From the NCBI RefSeq assembly GCF_964656455.1, contig NC_135716.1:80812484-80876483 (forward strand): DNA of 64,000 nucleotides, read 5' to 3'. The DNA is from Halichoerus grypus. Its lineage: Eukaryota > Chordata > Mammalia > Carnivora > Phocidae. How positions within the stretch are numbered: position 1 is the stretch's first letter; the number at the start of each line of letters is the position of its first letter. The translations under genes and the position numbers were made by a program. Below, one piece after another: positions 9,694 through 21,204 of this stretch. The notes beneath the pieces were generated by a model. It saw only the letters and a program-made list of their open reading frames with translations, made no database searches and had not been told where the DNA came from.

Positions 9694-11989
9694 AATTAAA
9701 TTTAAATTTTAGCTTTTTTTCTGTAATTTTGATTTAAAATTGGATATTCATTTTTTTGAAATTTGTATCTTACATCCTAACAAACTTTTAATATTTTGAA
9801 AGAAAAATGATTTTTCAAAAACATGAAAGTAATGTTAATTTTTAAGACTTTTACACTTGTTTTAACTTATATTTTTATAAAAATATTTCCATTTTAATCA
9901 TTTAGATCGTTACTTTCAATTGAACACAAACTATGTAAAAATTTTTATTACATCTATGTAATTAGTGATTTTGCTAAAATGAAGCAAGAAAAAATAAGTT
10001 TTATGTGATAAATATTTATTGTGTATATTTTATTTTATTATTTATTAAGACATCTACAGAACAACCAGATATGTGGAATAATAATTAAATTCATCTTTGA
10101 TATTTTGCTTTTAGCCATATAAAAATTCTAGTTTTATATATATTTTTATTTTGTAATTATGAAGACATTTATGAAGATAGAATAATAGAATATAAGTATT
10201 TGTTAACTGTTCATTAGTTTGAATTATAACTTTCAATATTACACATGTCATATGTGAGTCACAATTGTTACAGCAGCCTGGATGCAGGGACCCAGAGACT
10301 CCTAAACCCCAAGACATTAGGACTCACACAGCTCTGGCAACCAAAGGAGAAATTTTCCTGAAAGCCAGGGCAGAAAATAGGGAAATGGCAGCCATCAGGT
10401 AGCTCAGAGAATCATATCCCAGTGCATGGGACACAATCTGTAAGGATCCCCAGAAACAGCCAGGAGAAATAAGGATAAACTAGAATGGAAGTCTTAATTG
10501 TGTGGAGACACATACAGGAAAATATTCTAGGGCTTCTCTGTGATTTATTTCTACCCAAAGACCATGTAGCCTGAAAAATCTTGAATTACATAAAGAAACA
10601 GAAAAGTCCATCTCCTACCCCAAACTTCCAGAAAAATATGCTTTGCAAACATTTAGACATATCTTAATTCTGCTGTAATAAGCAGCTTAGTATTCAGATA
10701 ACCACAAAAAGAAACCTACTAAAAAACCAACTCAGCTGAGCTATAAGAAAGGAAGCTATAAGCAATGAAAGGCAAAAAAATTACAAAAGCTCTTGGGGTC
10801 TTGGCAGCATGTGTAACCAAATTACCTATATCAACATATCATCTCCATCTATAGGGTGATCCCCTTGGAGGTGATCAGTCATTACAGATACAAAGCAAAC
10901 CCAGAGTAAACTCCTGAGAATTATTTATGTAAGACCCAACAGCTGCTAGGGATAACAAAACAATCATTTACTGGAAGCCCAAGTAAAATCCAATAGCATC
11001 CAAAGCAAGATATCCTGTGGGTAGTGGACTGGCAAACACTCTCACCACAGTAAGGGATCTGTTGGTTTGATGGCAGTTCATAAGACAAAAGCAAAGCTAC
11101 AGCATTTAAAGGCCACACCGCCACTCCACATTACTAATCACTGAAAAATCAATCCCCAGTTGTCCTTTGGCTCTTCTTGCTGTGTACACATATATCTGAT
11201 TTGTTTGGGAGAAAGTGTTCTAGATGACCTAAACTGTCCATGAAATGCGCTTTCAGTACAAAATCTTCTATAGGAATCTATTTTTTTGCTAATAATATCT
11301 AACTGAACTGAAAGTGCCACTTAAATTGTCACTAGACTAAAGAGAATAGTTCACATTGTGTCATTCTCAGTTACCTGATTCCTACAGAGAGAAAATACCT
11401 CAAAAATTCTGCCTGGCCTTTTCTGTTCCTAGGTTTCCATACTTTCTAGGGTCTGACAAACATGGGCAACTGCAAATAATTTGGTGATTGTAATCTTATG
11501 GACAATTATTTAATCTTAACATTTGGGTATTTAGTGTTCTTATTGAATTCATAAAGTTGCCTCTTGATGATGTCTCTGTCTTTGAAGTTAAGAGTGATTT
11601 TTAAACAATATCCTTGAAGCTTAGCCAACATAGAAAACATTCACAAAGTACTTTCACAGGATAGTAGCTCAAATCTTAAGCTTAAGAGGATGCTAAATTA
11701 ACATGCAGAAATATGTAACAAGAAAGAAGAGAAGGAGGAAAGGGCAAAGGGAGGGGCGGAGGGAATATAATCTGGGATAAAGCAAATATTTCACAGGAAT
11801 AAAAATTCTGTTAAATTGGTGTATAGTTACAGATGACAGAATTTGGCAGGTTTGGGGCTTTTTTCCTAACCATTTGGAATAACAAAGAGATTTGAGGAGG
11901 ATAAAGATACAGTGGCAACAAAAACTGGAGTAAAATAAAATCACCATAGTTTTTACAAATATTATTATTGTGAAGAACAGGATTCAGTA
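9693..11989. other. Unassigned AT-rich DNA
   Basis: The first 550 bp are strongly AT-rich. 10260-11950 is of mixed composition with only short frames (67 codons at 10921-11124, 60 at 11138-11320, 84 at 11693-11947, all minus). I could not match these to host or LINE proteins. An old retroviral remnant is possible for 10900-11320 but not supported. Confidence 0.4.
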
Positions 11990-12328
11990 GAATTTTTTGT
12001 AAAGAGCCATGCTGTAAATATGTGAGGCTTATAGGCCATTCAGTCTCTGCTACAACTGCTCAGCTGTGCCATTATACAGTGAAAGTACCATAGACTGTAC
12101 ATAAACAAATGAGTGTGGCTGTGTACCAATAAAACTTTGATTTTTAGACACTTGAAATTCTAATTTTATATAACTCTCATGTATCACAAAATGGTTTTCT
12201 TCTTTCATTTTCTTAAACATAAAAAGATGTAGAATCATCAAACTGTAGAATCAGTTAGGAATTGATATAGCCTGCAGGCCATACAAAACAGGAGGTAGTG
12301 GCCAGATTTGGCCCATGGGCTATAAAAG
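11990..12328 (+). mobile_element. hAT-Charlie non-autonomous DNA transposon (MER1-like, long form)
   Basis: The wording 'tgtaaagagccatgctgtaa', 'gccattcagtctctgc', 'gtgtggctgtgtacc', 'aataaaactttgattt' and finally 'ggccagatttggcccatggg' follows the well-known hAT MITE consensus, including the longer central part with 'catgtatcacaaaatg'. The terminal inverted repeats are decayed. I recall it as a Charlie/MER1-type family; the exact subfamily is uncertain. Confidence 0.72.
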
Positions 12329-13844
12329 CAAGGTCATTTATGATGCAGGACAGAACCTAACTATCCATCGTGTGGGAAAGAGGAAGAGGTGGGAATTTGG
12401 TTAGAACATTAACCAGCTATGTCCCCCATAGCAAGAGGTTTGGCGTGGTTGGAGAGCTGGGCAGTGGAATTGGGACCCAGTCAGGCCAATTTTGGCAGCT
12501 AAGGACCGTCTTTGCTGAATGTATGTTAGCAGGTCTCCATGTAGTGGCAATACTTCTAGTGGGACAGGTGTTAACAAAAAAGGTCATCAGTTTGAAATGG
12601 AAACTCTAAGATGCAAGGGCTGTAGACCTAGGGATACACAGTGGGAGCAGGTTGGGGAGCTGACAAGGTGATCAGGGTATGCAGTCTAATGGGCTGAGCA
12701 TCACAGAAGGTTCCAGTCCCAGTGGAAAAAAAGAGGTATCACTCAGTAATCAGGGAAGCAACTCTGTCATCAGGCATGCTCGGGGGAAGGCCTCACCAAG
12801 TACCGCATCCTAGTGATCTCTGAACAGGGCTTAGGGCAGCAAGACAAACCCTGTTCCCACATTGTGGCACATAATGCTCCTTATATTCTGCCAGGCATTT
12901 CCAGATCACATAAATAACTGGATAAAAACGAGCAATAAAACTGAGTTGGGTAATGAAAGGCATAGATTGACAAGTGTCATTTGAGTATGGATTCCAATAT
13001 AAAACAACAATTAGTAGAATTGTTTATAAGAAAGATAGTTACTTTCAAGGATTCTGACCCCATACTAGCTTTCTGGATCCTTGGGCAACTTGAGGCTTTA
13101 AGACTCTCAGGTGTTGAGATAAATCATACAAGCTTTTAGCTATAAGATCTCAAATCTCACAAGTCACTGGATTCTAACAATACCCAGGAAGTGCTCCACT
13201 CTGGGAGGAGGGTTTAAATTTCTGAATGGATCTTCAGGTCTCTAAATGTGATGGAGGATTGAAACAGGCCCTGTGAACGTCAGATGCAAACTCAGAGCCC
13301 AGGATGACTTGAAGTCTTATCTAGAGCTCAAAGGTAGAAACTAGTGGCCTCAAATAACTAACAGAATTTACTAATCCACAATTTACTGAGCATATTGCCA
13401 ATTGATTCATCAACATGAGTCCCCCTCACTTTGGAGGGGAAAATACTGAGCTATTTAAACACCATTTTAGCAGGCACAAGTTGCTGGTCAACCCTAAGAT
13501 ACAGACATCACAGAATAAAGACTGTAGATATTTATTAAAAAGAAAATAATCAAAACAAATGAAGATGGAGAATTGTCACTATAACAAATTACAGAAAAAT
13601 GAAAAAGTATAAAGTCAGAAGGAAGTAGAAACAAAGAAAAATGGAGATATATTTGAGGAACTGTATCCAAAAGAAGGTGTTTCTTTAAATACCCATAGGT
13701 AAAGTTCAAAATGATGGGACAAAGACCAAAAGGAAAAACATCCAAAATGGAAGCTTTTTTAAGCAGTAGTACAAACTTAGAAATCTAAACCAGCTCTGGA
13801 AAAAGAAAAATGTTTTGTTGAATAACAAAAAACTCTGTTCCCCA
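12329..13844. other. Unassigned DNA
   Basis: Only short frames occur (79 codons at 12370-12609 plus, 83 at 13494-13745 minus) with no motif I recognise. 13500-13780 is A-rich. Confidence 0.45.
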
Positions 13845-14940
13845 AAATTAAAAATAAAATTACCTTATGATCCAGTAATTCCCGCTTGGGTATAAATCCA
13901 AAATAATTCAAAGCAGGATCTCAAAGAGATATTTGCACACCCATGTTCATCACAGCATTACTCATAGCATCTAGAGGTGGTGGAAGCAATCCAAATGTCC
14001 ATTAACAGATCGATAAGGAAAATGTGGTGCATGCATACAATATTATTCAGCCTTAAAAAGGAAAGAATTTCTCACTTTTCTTTTAATGGGAGAAGGAGCC
14101 AATGGAATAGCTAGTCTTTATTGGAAAGAAGATACTTTACAGCACATTTTGAATAAGTTAGAGCAAAGGCTCAGTGGGCCAACTGGTGGGGCAACAGCTT
14201 ATAATGCATTCCACAGCTAGGGCATCGCTGGGTCTCACCTTTGTGCAGCCAGAACCAGATGATGGCACTATTGTCCTCTTCATAGATGCAGCCCGCTATT
14301 CACTTGTTGGTGATAGATGGGACTAAATTCAAATCTTCCTTGGTGCCAAAGCTGCCTTAGGGCCTAGCATATAATATTGGTCCAGTCCCTTCCATGCAGC
14401 CATCATGACCTCCCTCTTCAGCCCAATAGCCTGCTGGTCAGCAGTAAGAACACCACCTTCAGAGGCCATGAGCACACTGCAACAACTCAATTGGGATGGC
14501 AGGCCCTGAGGGCCTGCGTGGCCAGTGATCTAATTCTGCAGAATAACCTTGAAGCCATCATGCCTGCTACAAATAGTAGCATTTCCTGAAATTCTCACTT
14601 TTGTTACAATGTGGATAAACCTTAAGGACATTATGCTAAGTTAAATAAGCCAGACACAAAAGGGCAATTACTGTATGATTCCATTTATATGAGGTGTCTA
14701 AAGTTGCTAATTTGTAGGAATAGGAAGTAGAAAGGTGATTGTAGAGGGTGTGGGGAGGGGAGCAAGTGTTTAGTAGGTATAGAATTTCAGCTTTGCAAAA
14801 TTAAAAAGTCCTAGAGATCTGTTGCTCAGTTACGTGAATATACTTAACACTACTGAACAGTATACTTCAAAATGGTTAAGATGGTAAATTTAATGTTATG
14901 TGTTCTTTACCACAATAAAAAGAACTATACAACATAAAAT
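13845..14940 (+). mobile_element. Old L1 3' end, interrupted by a COX5B retrocopy
   Basis: 13845-14064 contains the end of ORF2 ('ttatgatccagtaattcccg', 'atattattcagccttaaaaa'). After the pseudogene, 14603-14940 continues the 3'UTR ('gtggataaaccttaaggaca', 'aataagccagacacaaaagg', ending near 'accacaataaaaag'). The two halves join seamlessly when the pseudogene and one copy of the target-site duplication are removed. Confidence 0.85.
14080..14587 (-). pseudogene. COX5B: Processed pseudogene of cytochrome c oxidase subunit 5B
   Basis: The parent gene encodes the zinc-binding nuclear subunit Vb of mitochondrial complex IV. On the minus strand the start codon is at 14556-14558 and the stop at 14171-14173, giving 388 nt against 390 for a normal 129-codon precursor plus stop. 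Visible pieces in order are MASRLFCRIRSLATQALRA (mitochondrial presequence), MASEGGVLTADQQAIGLKRE, LGPKAALA, then [15 protein letters not shown] wording and [17 protein letters not shown] at the C-terminus with the zinc-site CPSC kept. It is intronless. A TGA interrupts codon 24, and further stops and indels follow near 14325. AATAAA (minus strand) lies at 14117-14122 with a short A tail near 14080. A 15-bp target-site duplication with one mismatch (14065-14079 and 14588-14602) marks L1-mediated retrocopying. Confidence 0.93.
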
Positions 14941-14969
14941 TATTTTTAAATGTGAATACAACATCTAAA

Positions 14970-15172
14970 TTTTTTAAAGATTTTACTTATTTATTTGAGG
15001 AAGAGAGAGGAAGAGAGAAAGCACGAACAAACAGGGGGAGGGGCAGAGGAAGAGGGAGAAGCAGAGTCCCCGCTGAGCAGGGAGCCCGATGCGGGGCTTG
15101 ATCCCAGGACCCTGAGATCATGACCCAAGATGAAGGCAGCCACCTAACAGACTGAGCCACCCAGATGCCCCC
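14970..15172 (-). mobile_element. CAN-type tRNA-derived SINE
   Basis: The minus-strand copy runs from the A-rich tail at 14970 to the head at 15172 ('gagccacccagatgcccc' read on plus). ATCTAAA words flank both ends. The Pol III B-box region is visible as 'ggatcatgacc'-like wording on the plus strand around 15112-15124. Confidence 0.9.
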
Positions 15173-15726
15173 AAAATCTAAAATTATTAAAAGAATTATT
15201 ATAAAAATAAAATTAAAATAATTATTACTTGTAATAAAAATAGAATTTAAAAATTTAAAAAAACAAAAAAAAAGCTCTGGAACTGAATAACCCAAGGGAA
15301 ACCCCAAAAGTGTTGGGTCTTTCCACTGGAGTCCCAGTGAATACCCTCCATATTTGGATACCTCAATGTTGTCCTGAGCCAGAGAGCAGATAGAGTGGTT
15401 GCTGTCACCCTGCCTCCAGCCAGCCAGCAGCAAGAGGCAGGCCCCAGCCCTCCGCCTCTCCTGTGTATTATGACCAGGACCTGAAACCTTCCTGGCTTCC
15501 TGTCTGCACCAGCCTATGTCCTCCTCGAAGCTGTGTCATCAACAGGCACATGGCAGCAGCTCATTCTTTCCTAAGAGCCTAACGATCCTGATTTAGATCA
15601 CTGGAATACTTTTAACAGCAACCTTGCATATCCAAAAGTTCAAAAAATAAGTTTACTTATCTTTGTCTGAAATTATTACTTTGGAGAAGCCAAATTAGGA
15701 AATTACTCATCTAAACGACTCTACTT
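15173..15726. other. Unassigned DNA between two SINEs
   Basis: 15175-15275 is almost pure A/T. 15276-15726 is of ordinary composition, with no LINE, SINE or LTR wording that I recognise and no credible exon. Confidence 0.45.
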
Positions 15727-15939
15727 GGGCACCTGGGTGGCTCAGTTGGTTAAGTGACTGCCTTCGGCTCAGGTCATGATCCTGGAGTCCCCGGATCGAG
15801 TCCCACATCGGGCTCCCTGCTCAGCAGGGAGTCTGCTTCTCCCTCTGACCCTCCCCCCTCTCATGTGCTCTCTCTCTCTCATTCTCTCTCTCAAATAAAT
15901 AAAATCTTTAAAAAAAACATAAAAATAAAAAAATAAAAG
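15727..15939 (+). mobile_element. CAN-type SINE, young-looking
   Basis: Head 'gggcacctgggtggctcag', B-box 'ggtcatgatcc', body with CT repeats, then 'aaataaataaaatcttt' and an A-rich tail. Near-identical CTCTACT words flank it (about 15719 and 15941). It is very similar to the copies at 29069 and 63376, so these belong to one subfamily. Confidence 0.93.
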
Positions 15940-16087
15940 ACCTCTACTAAAAGAAATCCTATGTTTTCATATAATATTAGGAAGCTGTTTTAAAAGGCAT
16001 TTAGGCTCTCCTATATTCTCCCAGGCCACTGCAAGATGAAAAAACTTCTTTACTTAAATGTTAAGACTGGCCAAAGATTTTCTGGGC

Positions 16088-16215
16088 TATGCACTGGGTG
16101 TTATATGCAAACAATGAATCATGGAACACTACACCAAAAACTTATGAGGTACTGTATGGTGACTAACGTAACATAATAAAAAATAATAATAAATAAATAA
16201 GTAAATATAAAAAAA
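16088..16215 (+). mobile_element. 5'-truncated L1 3' end (module B ending)
   Basis: 'ctgggtgttatatgcaaaca', 'atgaatcatggaacactaca' and 'gtatggtgactaacgtaaca' followed by AATAAT repeats match the terminal 3'UTR module also seen in minus orientation at 35661-35765. Confidence 0.85.
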
Positions 16216-16324
16216 ATCAGGTAAACAAAGCAAAAGCTCTGAAATGCAAACAAACCTGGAAATCCCTCACATCAATTGAAAAACTTCTCCCATAAAGAGA
16301 TCATAATAAAATTTGCTCACTTTT

Positions 16325-16443
16325 TAAAAATACTTTTTAATATTTTTTTAATTAAGTAAACTCTATGCCCAACATGGGGCTTGAACTCACAACCCAAAGA
16401 TCAATCATTGCATACTATACCAACTGAGCCAGCCAGGTGCCTC
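16325..16443 (-). mobile_element. Old CAN-type SINE with perfect 17-bp target-site duplication
   Basis: AAAATTTGCTCACTTTT at 16308-16324 recurs exactly at 16444-16460. Between them is a short minus-strand SINE with 'gagccagccaggtgcct' (plus-strand reading) as its head and 'gggcttgaactcacaa' as the B-box part. The body lacks the CT-rich extension, as in the older CAN subfamilies. Confidence 0.9.
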
Positions 16444-16469
16444 AAAATTTGCTCACTTTTATATGCCCA

Positions 16470-17030
16470 GAATTTGACACATGAAGAGCAAACAATAAAT
16501 AATTATTGAATTGATAAACGAATGAAGCATCCTACCTTCTCAGGGGTTTGATAAATAAGTAAGAGCTGACAACGTCAGAGTGATTTCTCTAAGATGCACT
16601 AAATTTGGTCTAAACAAAAGTTGGAGGCTGAAATTCGGTGCTTCCACTGGGTAGTTTCCAAGGCTCCCCTTGATAAGTAAGATCATTTATATATGTGGGG
16701 AGAAAGGCACCCTGAGGGATTTAGACCTCCACTCACAAAGTGAACTGCAGGCAGAATGCTGTCCACTGGGCACGCACATCCTGAACAGGAATGGGAATTC
16801 ACTCCAAGTTCGGTGGGCCGTGACGTGGCGGGGAGGGGCGGGGAGGAGGGGGAGGACATTTTACCATAGCAGGTTGTGGATGACTCTCCCCTGTGCTTTT
16901 TATTTTTAAGTAAAAATGCCTTTAAAAATAATTTTACTGTTTGCTCAACTCAGAGCAGCAGCAGCTATAAGACCAGGTCTGCCAAAATCCATTGACTTCT
17001 AGTCTCACCTCAATCTTCTTTTGGGGATGT
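16470..17030. other. Unassigned DNA, possibly with a MIR-like tail
   Basis: 'aataaataattattgaattg' at about 16493 may be the end of an ancient MIR or L2. The remainder (16550-17030) has no recognised element. The 79-codon frame at 16670-16909 is unsupported. Confidence 0.35.
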
Positions 17031-17035
17031 TTCAT

Positions 17036-17190
17036 ATAACCTTTGGATAAATCACCTTGGTTTCCTCGCTTATAAAAAATAAGTCTAATAATAGTACTTA
17101 CCTCAGAGGTCCCTTATGGGAATAAATGAAATAATGTATATAAAGCACTTAGTGAAATAGCCAGCATAAAATAAGCACTCATTAAAAGCC
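17036..17190 (+). repeat. MIR SINE
   Basis: 'ggataaatcaccttggtttc', 'ataatagtacttacctcaga', 'aatgaaataatgtatataaa' and 'gcacttagtg' follow the second half of MIR (…aaataataatacctacctca…, …gtgaggattaaatgagat…, …aaagcgcttagcac…). Confidence 0.8.
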
Positions 17191-18054
17191 AGATATTATT
17201 TTTTTTCACTATTATCCAGAATGTGGCATAGCCCTCAGTGTGTGTTACCCCAGAGATAATATGAATCATACATTTCTCAGTTGGTGGCAGAGGACTTGAT
17301 AGCTGACTTCCAGGTGCAAACAAAAACTAGGAGCCCTCTGGTATGTTAAAAGACTGGACCCTGAAAAGTTTAATTATCCTGATTCCCCAAACTGGTTTTT
17401 TTAAACACATGGTTCCATGATGCAAGAGGTGCCAAATCTAAATCTAACAGAGATACGCTGGGACCTCACAGAACTGCTTCAGTCCTGCCCAGAACCTTCC
17501 TGCAGCCTTCCTCCAATGTCCAGAGCACACATCTGACTCAGTCCTGCCACAGGAGGCTTGCACAGCCCATCCACCAGCACATATTCTGAACACATGGGGC
17601 AGAGCTATACAGCTGCAGCTGACTCAGAGATGAACAGACTTCCAAAATGGAAAACGACACCATATGATTTCCCTCTACATCTCCCTTTGAAATGAAAGCT
17701 CTCCATCACCCACCCCCTCCAACCCATCAAGTTCCAGCTGCACCAAAATGCATTTCTGGGATGAGTAATTAGTATTAGAACATCTGTAGACTCTTAGACG
17801 TGGTTTTATATTTGGGGACTTGCTGATTATTCCCACTCCATCCTGTATGTTCACACCCATATTAGCGCTGCATAAATGGAAGTTGAGAGGATTTTGCAGT
17901 TTAGAGGGGTTGGACTGTTCCTTAAAGAATTTGAAGAGTTAAGTGACCATGGCTGGGAAGACTACAGGGTGTGATGCAAGGTGAGCCCTGCAGGAGGCAG
18001 AAGGGGGAATGAGACAGGCAGGTGGCATGGAGCACTAGAGAGCCTGCCTCCAGG
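17191..18054. other. Unassigned DNA
   Basis: No repeat that I recognise. The frames of 60-69 codons present have no family features. 17450-17600 is relatively GC-rich. Confidence 0.4.
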
Positions 18055-18190
18055 ACCAGGCTGTCTGGGGCTGAGTCAGGTTCCCTGTGCCTCAATTTAC
18101 TCAAAGGTAAATGGGAATAATAACTGTACCCACCCCATAAAGTTGAGCTAGGGATTAAATGAGTCTATATACAGTTAATGCTGAAAATGA
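18055..18190 (+). repeat. MIR SINE
   Basis: 'ccctgtgcctcaatttactc', 'aaatgggaataataactgta' and 'attaaatgagtctatata' follow the MIR consensus in the plus direction. Confidence 0.75.
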
Positions 18191-18529
18191 GGAATCTATA
18201 GAGGCCTCCATCTATATGGGAAAGAGGCATATACATGATACCTATCTGAAGCTACAGTAAGGCTGTCCAGTAGGAAGGATAGAGAAGTCTGGGAAGGAGG
18301 GGGCTCTTGAGTGCCCTCATGCAGAACATGTGGGCTGTCACTCATGTTGCTCAAGATTATCCAGAGGCAGCCCTGGATAATTTTTAAACCCTTCCAGGAC
18401 ATTCCACTGGAATGCATTCCCTAACCACCTTACCTAAAGGAGGCCCCCTTTACTCTCTCTACATTCCATTTTCATCAGACACCAATCACTCTCTGTAACC
18501 ATGTAATTAATTTTTTTACAGGCTTATTT

Positions 18530-18634
18530 TCTTTCTCACCAGCTAGAATGTAAGCTCCAAGAAGGCAGGGGCTTTCCTGTCTTGCGCTGGTACACAGTAA
18601 GTACACAGTAAGTACTCAATAAACATGAAAGAAA
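18530..18634 (+). repeat. L2 LINE 3' end
   Basis: 'agctagaatgtaagctccaa', 'gaaggcaggggctttcctgt' and 'agtactcaataaacatgaaa' match the L2 3' tail wording ('…tgtaagctccatgagggcag…tcaataaatatttg…'). Confidence 0.7.
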
Positions 18635-18790
18635 GACAGAGAGGAAGGAAGGGAGGAAGAGAGTAAAGGTCAAGAGGGAAGGAGAAGAGGGAGGAAAGGA
18701 GGGAGGGAAGGACAGAGGGAGGAGGAATTGAGGGAGGAGGGAGGATGGGAGGGAGAATGGGAGAAGAGAGAAAGGGAGGGAGGAGAAAAG
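18635..18790 (+). repeat. Purine-rich (GGGA/GAAG) low-complexity tract
   Basis: About 155 bases are nearly all A/G with GGGAGGA, GAAGGGA and GAGGGAGG units. A polypurine tract of this length can adopt triplex (H-DNA) structure; that is general knowledge, not shown here. Confidence 0.9.
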
Positions 18791-19399
18791 CTAAAACAGA
18801 GACAATCCCGTAACATCCCTCAAACCGCCCACAAAGCTAAAGCAAGGACATCATCTTAATCACACTGAGGCATTGCCCCTTCAGATGGTTCCCCCTATAA
18901 ACATTTATTGGCTGGCATTCAGTTAGAACCCTGGTGCCATTTTTTTAATGACTGATTTTTGTCTAGTAAAAATGGAGTTGGCACCAAACCAATAATTTCA
19001 ACATTACAAAGATCATCAAATATTTTATTTAAATTTTTTCAAATGCATTTTCTTAAGGAAGCATGCATTTTTTTAGCCAGTGACTTTGGTCTACATTTTA
19101 TGACTTATTTATATATCATACTTTTAATCACTGCACTGTTACGTGGAAATTATTGTCTTTGGAGGGAGAATGCAGGGTTGAGATAACTCCTTGAAGCTGG
19201 CTATGGAAATTCATATGATAGTCCACCGAAAAGAAATTATTACTTTACCTGGAATTCCCTGGTGCTCTCAGTCCTCAGTTTGAACTCTATTAATTACATA
19301 TTTATATGCCATTTACAGTAAGTACTCTAAATTTGAGCACCCAATATTTAAATTTTGAATACTTACTGTATTCACCCCCATAACCTCTTTTCCTGCTGT

Positions 19400-19795
19400 C
19401 CTTCACCACTCCCCTGCACAGCTCACAGTTCTTAGGGCTGGCCTTGCTCTTTTCCTGCTTTGCACACTGGCTCATGCAACATCCTCCCTCACCACTTCTT
19501 CCAGGTGACTCTACCCATTCTTCAAAGTCCATCTCAAGTAAAAACTTTCCATAAAGCTTTCTCAAGTTACTTCCCAGACTATATTTCTTCTTTTATAAAT
19601 CCCACAAAGGCTTTATTGTTCCTCTATGACATAACCAAACACTGCACAGCACCGCGCTATATATTTGTCTCTAGAGACCGTGAGCTCTTTGAGGGCAGAG
19701 AACATATATCACTCACCTCTGAATCCCAAGAAGCCTCTAGCTCAACATCTTAATACATAAGAAACAATCATTAAATGTCATTGATTGATTAACTA
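19400..19795 (+). repeat. L2 LINE 3' region
   Basis: 'cattcttcaaagtccatctc', 'cataaagctttctcaagtta', 'gaccgtgagctctttgaggg' and 'aaacaatcattaaatgtcat' follow the end of L2 ORF2 and its 3'UTR. The 97-codon plus frame at 19460-19753 is part of this. Confidence 0.65.
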
Positions 19796-20269
19796 TTCAT
19801 TGTTAATTGCCCTTCATCTCTGGACAACTGAAAATTTGCAAATCATCCACTAGGCCTGTCAGAAAATGCTTTCTTCAAGGTCTAGGATTGTCAATTATAG
19901 TTAAAGTTGTTCCCAATTACTAGCATTTCCAGAAAACTATAAGATATATACTCTTACTCTCTCTACTCATATTTATTTATTAATGAATCCATAAAAATTT
20001 GAAAAAATAACAAAAAACTTAAACAAATATGGTACAAAGAATCCACAAACCAAAACCCGGCACCCCAAACAATATTACTCACCAGAAATCTGGGCTTCCA
20101 TTGAGGCTTTGTCTGAACTGATTTCTAGGATGAGATAAATCCTTTTTAAAGTGCAACATGGGCCTTAATATGGACCTTTTACTACAGCCAGGCTATCCTT
20201 TCTGGCACAATTACTAGCCCTTCTTCTAAAACACCATGTTGTTAACTACGTGGGATCTTCACTAGTCTT

Positions 20270-20440
20270 TAAATATATATTCACTGAGCACACACTTTAA
20301 GCAATGTTCTGGCCATATAACAGTAAGAAAGAGGAAAAAGCAGTTACCTTTGTAAAGCATATATCCAAACAGGTAAATACACAATAAACATGATAATCAA
20401 ATAAATTATGTAGTATGTTAGAAGATGAAAAATTCTAAGT
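20270..20440 (+). repeat. Ancient interspersed mammalian repeat, family not named
   Basis: 'gcaatgttctggccatataa', 'aggtaaatacacaataaaca' and 'agtatgttagaagatgaaaa' look like the common motif chain 'actgttctaggcac…aataaacaagtaaa…gtcagat.gtgataagtgctatgaa' found in many mammals. The same family seems to continue at 25590-26720. Confidence 0.4.
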
Positions 20441-20757
20441 ATAAAATAATAGGACATATCTCATACCATATGCAAAAGATTCACTCAAGAGAACCATAGG
20501 CCTAAATATAAGAACTTACACCATAAAACTATTAAGAGAAAACACAGAAGAAAATCTTCATAATCTTATATCAGGCAGTAATTTCTTGGGTATGACATCG
20601 AAAGCACAACTGGTAAAAGAGAAAATAGATAAACTAGCCTTCATCAAAATCAACAATTTTGTGTTTCAAAAGACACCACCAGGAAAGTGAAAAGAGAACC
20701 CACAGATTGAGAGAAAATATTTGCCAAAATATATCTGATAAGGGACATGTATCCAGT

Positions 20758-20814
20758 ATATGTGTGTATGTATGTGTGTGTCTGCATGTGTATATGTATG
20801 TATGGGTTTTATAA

Positions 20815-20855
<41 letters not shown>

Positions 20856-20868
20856 CACCCTCACAATA
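20758..20868. repeat. Compound microsatellite (TG)n-(CA)n-(TA)n
   Basis: A TG/TATG-rich arm (20758-20807) is followed by a pure CA run and a TA run (20814-20856). The TG and CA arms are mutually complementary and could fold into a hairpin. Confidence 0.95.
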
Positions 20869-21010
20869 CAGTAAAAAAAAAAGTTAGATAACCTGATTTA
20901 AAAATGGCAAAAGATTCAAATAGACCATTCTCTAAAGCAGTTATGCAAATGGCCAATTAGCACACAAAAAGATGTCCAATGTTATTTGTCATTAAGAAAG
21001 TGCAAAACAA

Positions 21011-21204
21011 GGGATGCTGGCCAGCTCAGTTGGTTAAGCAACTGCCTTTGGCTCAGGTCATGATCCCAGGGTCCTGGGATGGAGTCCATGTTTGGGGTCC
21101 CAGCTCAGCTGCTTCTCCCTCTGCTCCTCCCCCCATGCTCTCTCTCTCTCTCTTTCTCAAAAAAATAAATAAAATATTTTTTAAAAAAAGAAAAGAAGAG
21201 AAAA
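21011..21204 (+). mobile_element. CAN-type SINE inside an old L1
   Basis: TGCAAAACAA at 21001-21010 recurs at 21205-21214 as target-site duplication. The head is slightly altered ('gctggccagctcagttgg'). CT repeats and an AATAAA-rich tail are present. Confidence 0.92.

Noticed and set aside
10900..11320. Possible retroviral env/pol remnant on the minus strand
   Set aside because: Two short frames have no diagnostic motif. There is not enough to call an endogenous retrovirus.
14377..14589. 70-codon plus-strand frame
   Set aside because: Antisense shadow of the COX5B retrocopy on the minus strand.
15727..15800. tRNA-like head of the SINE (also in the other 17 SINEs)
   Set aside because: Box A/B wording is kept but the acceptor and anticodon stems do not form a tRNA. 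These are tRNA-derived SINEs, not tRNA genes.
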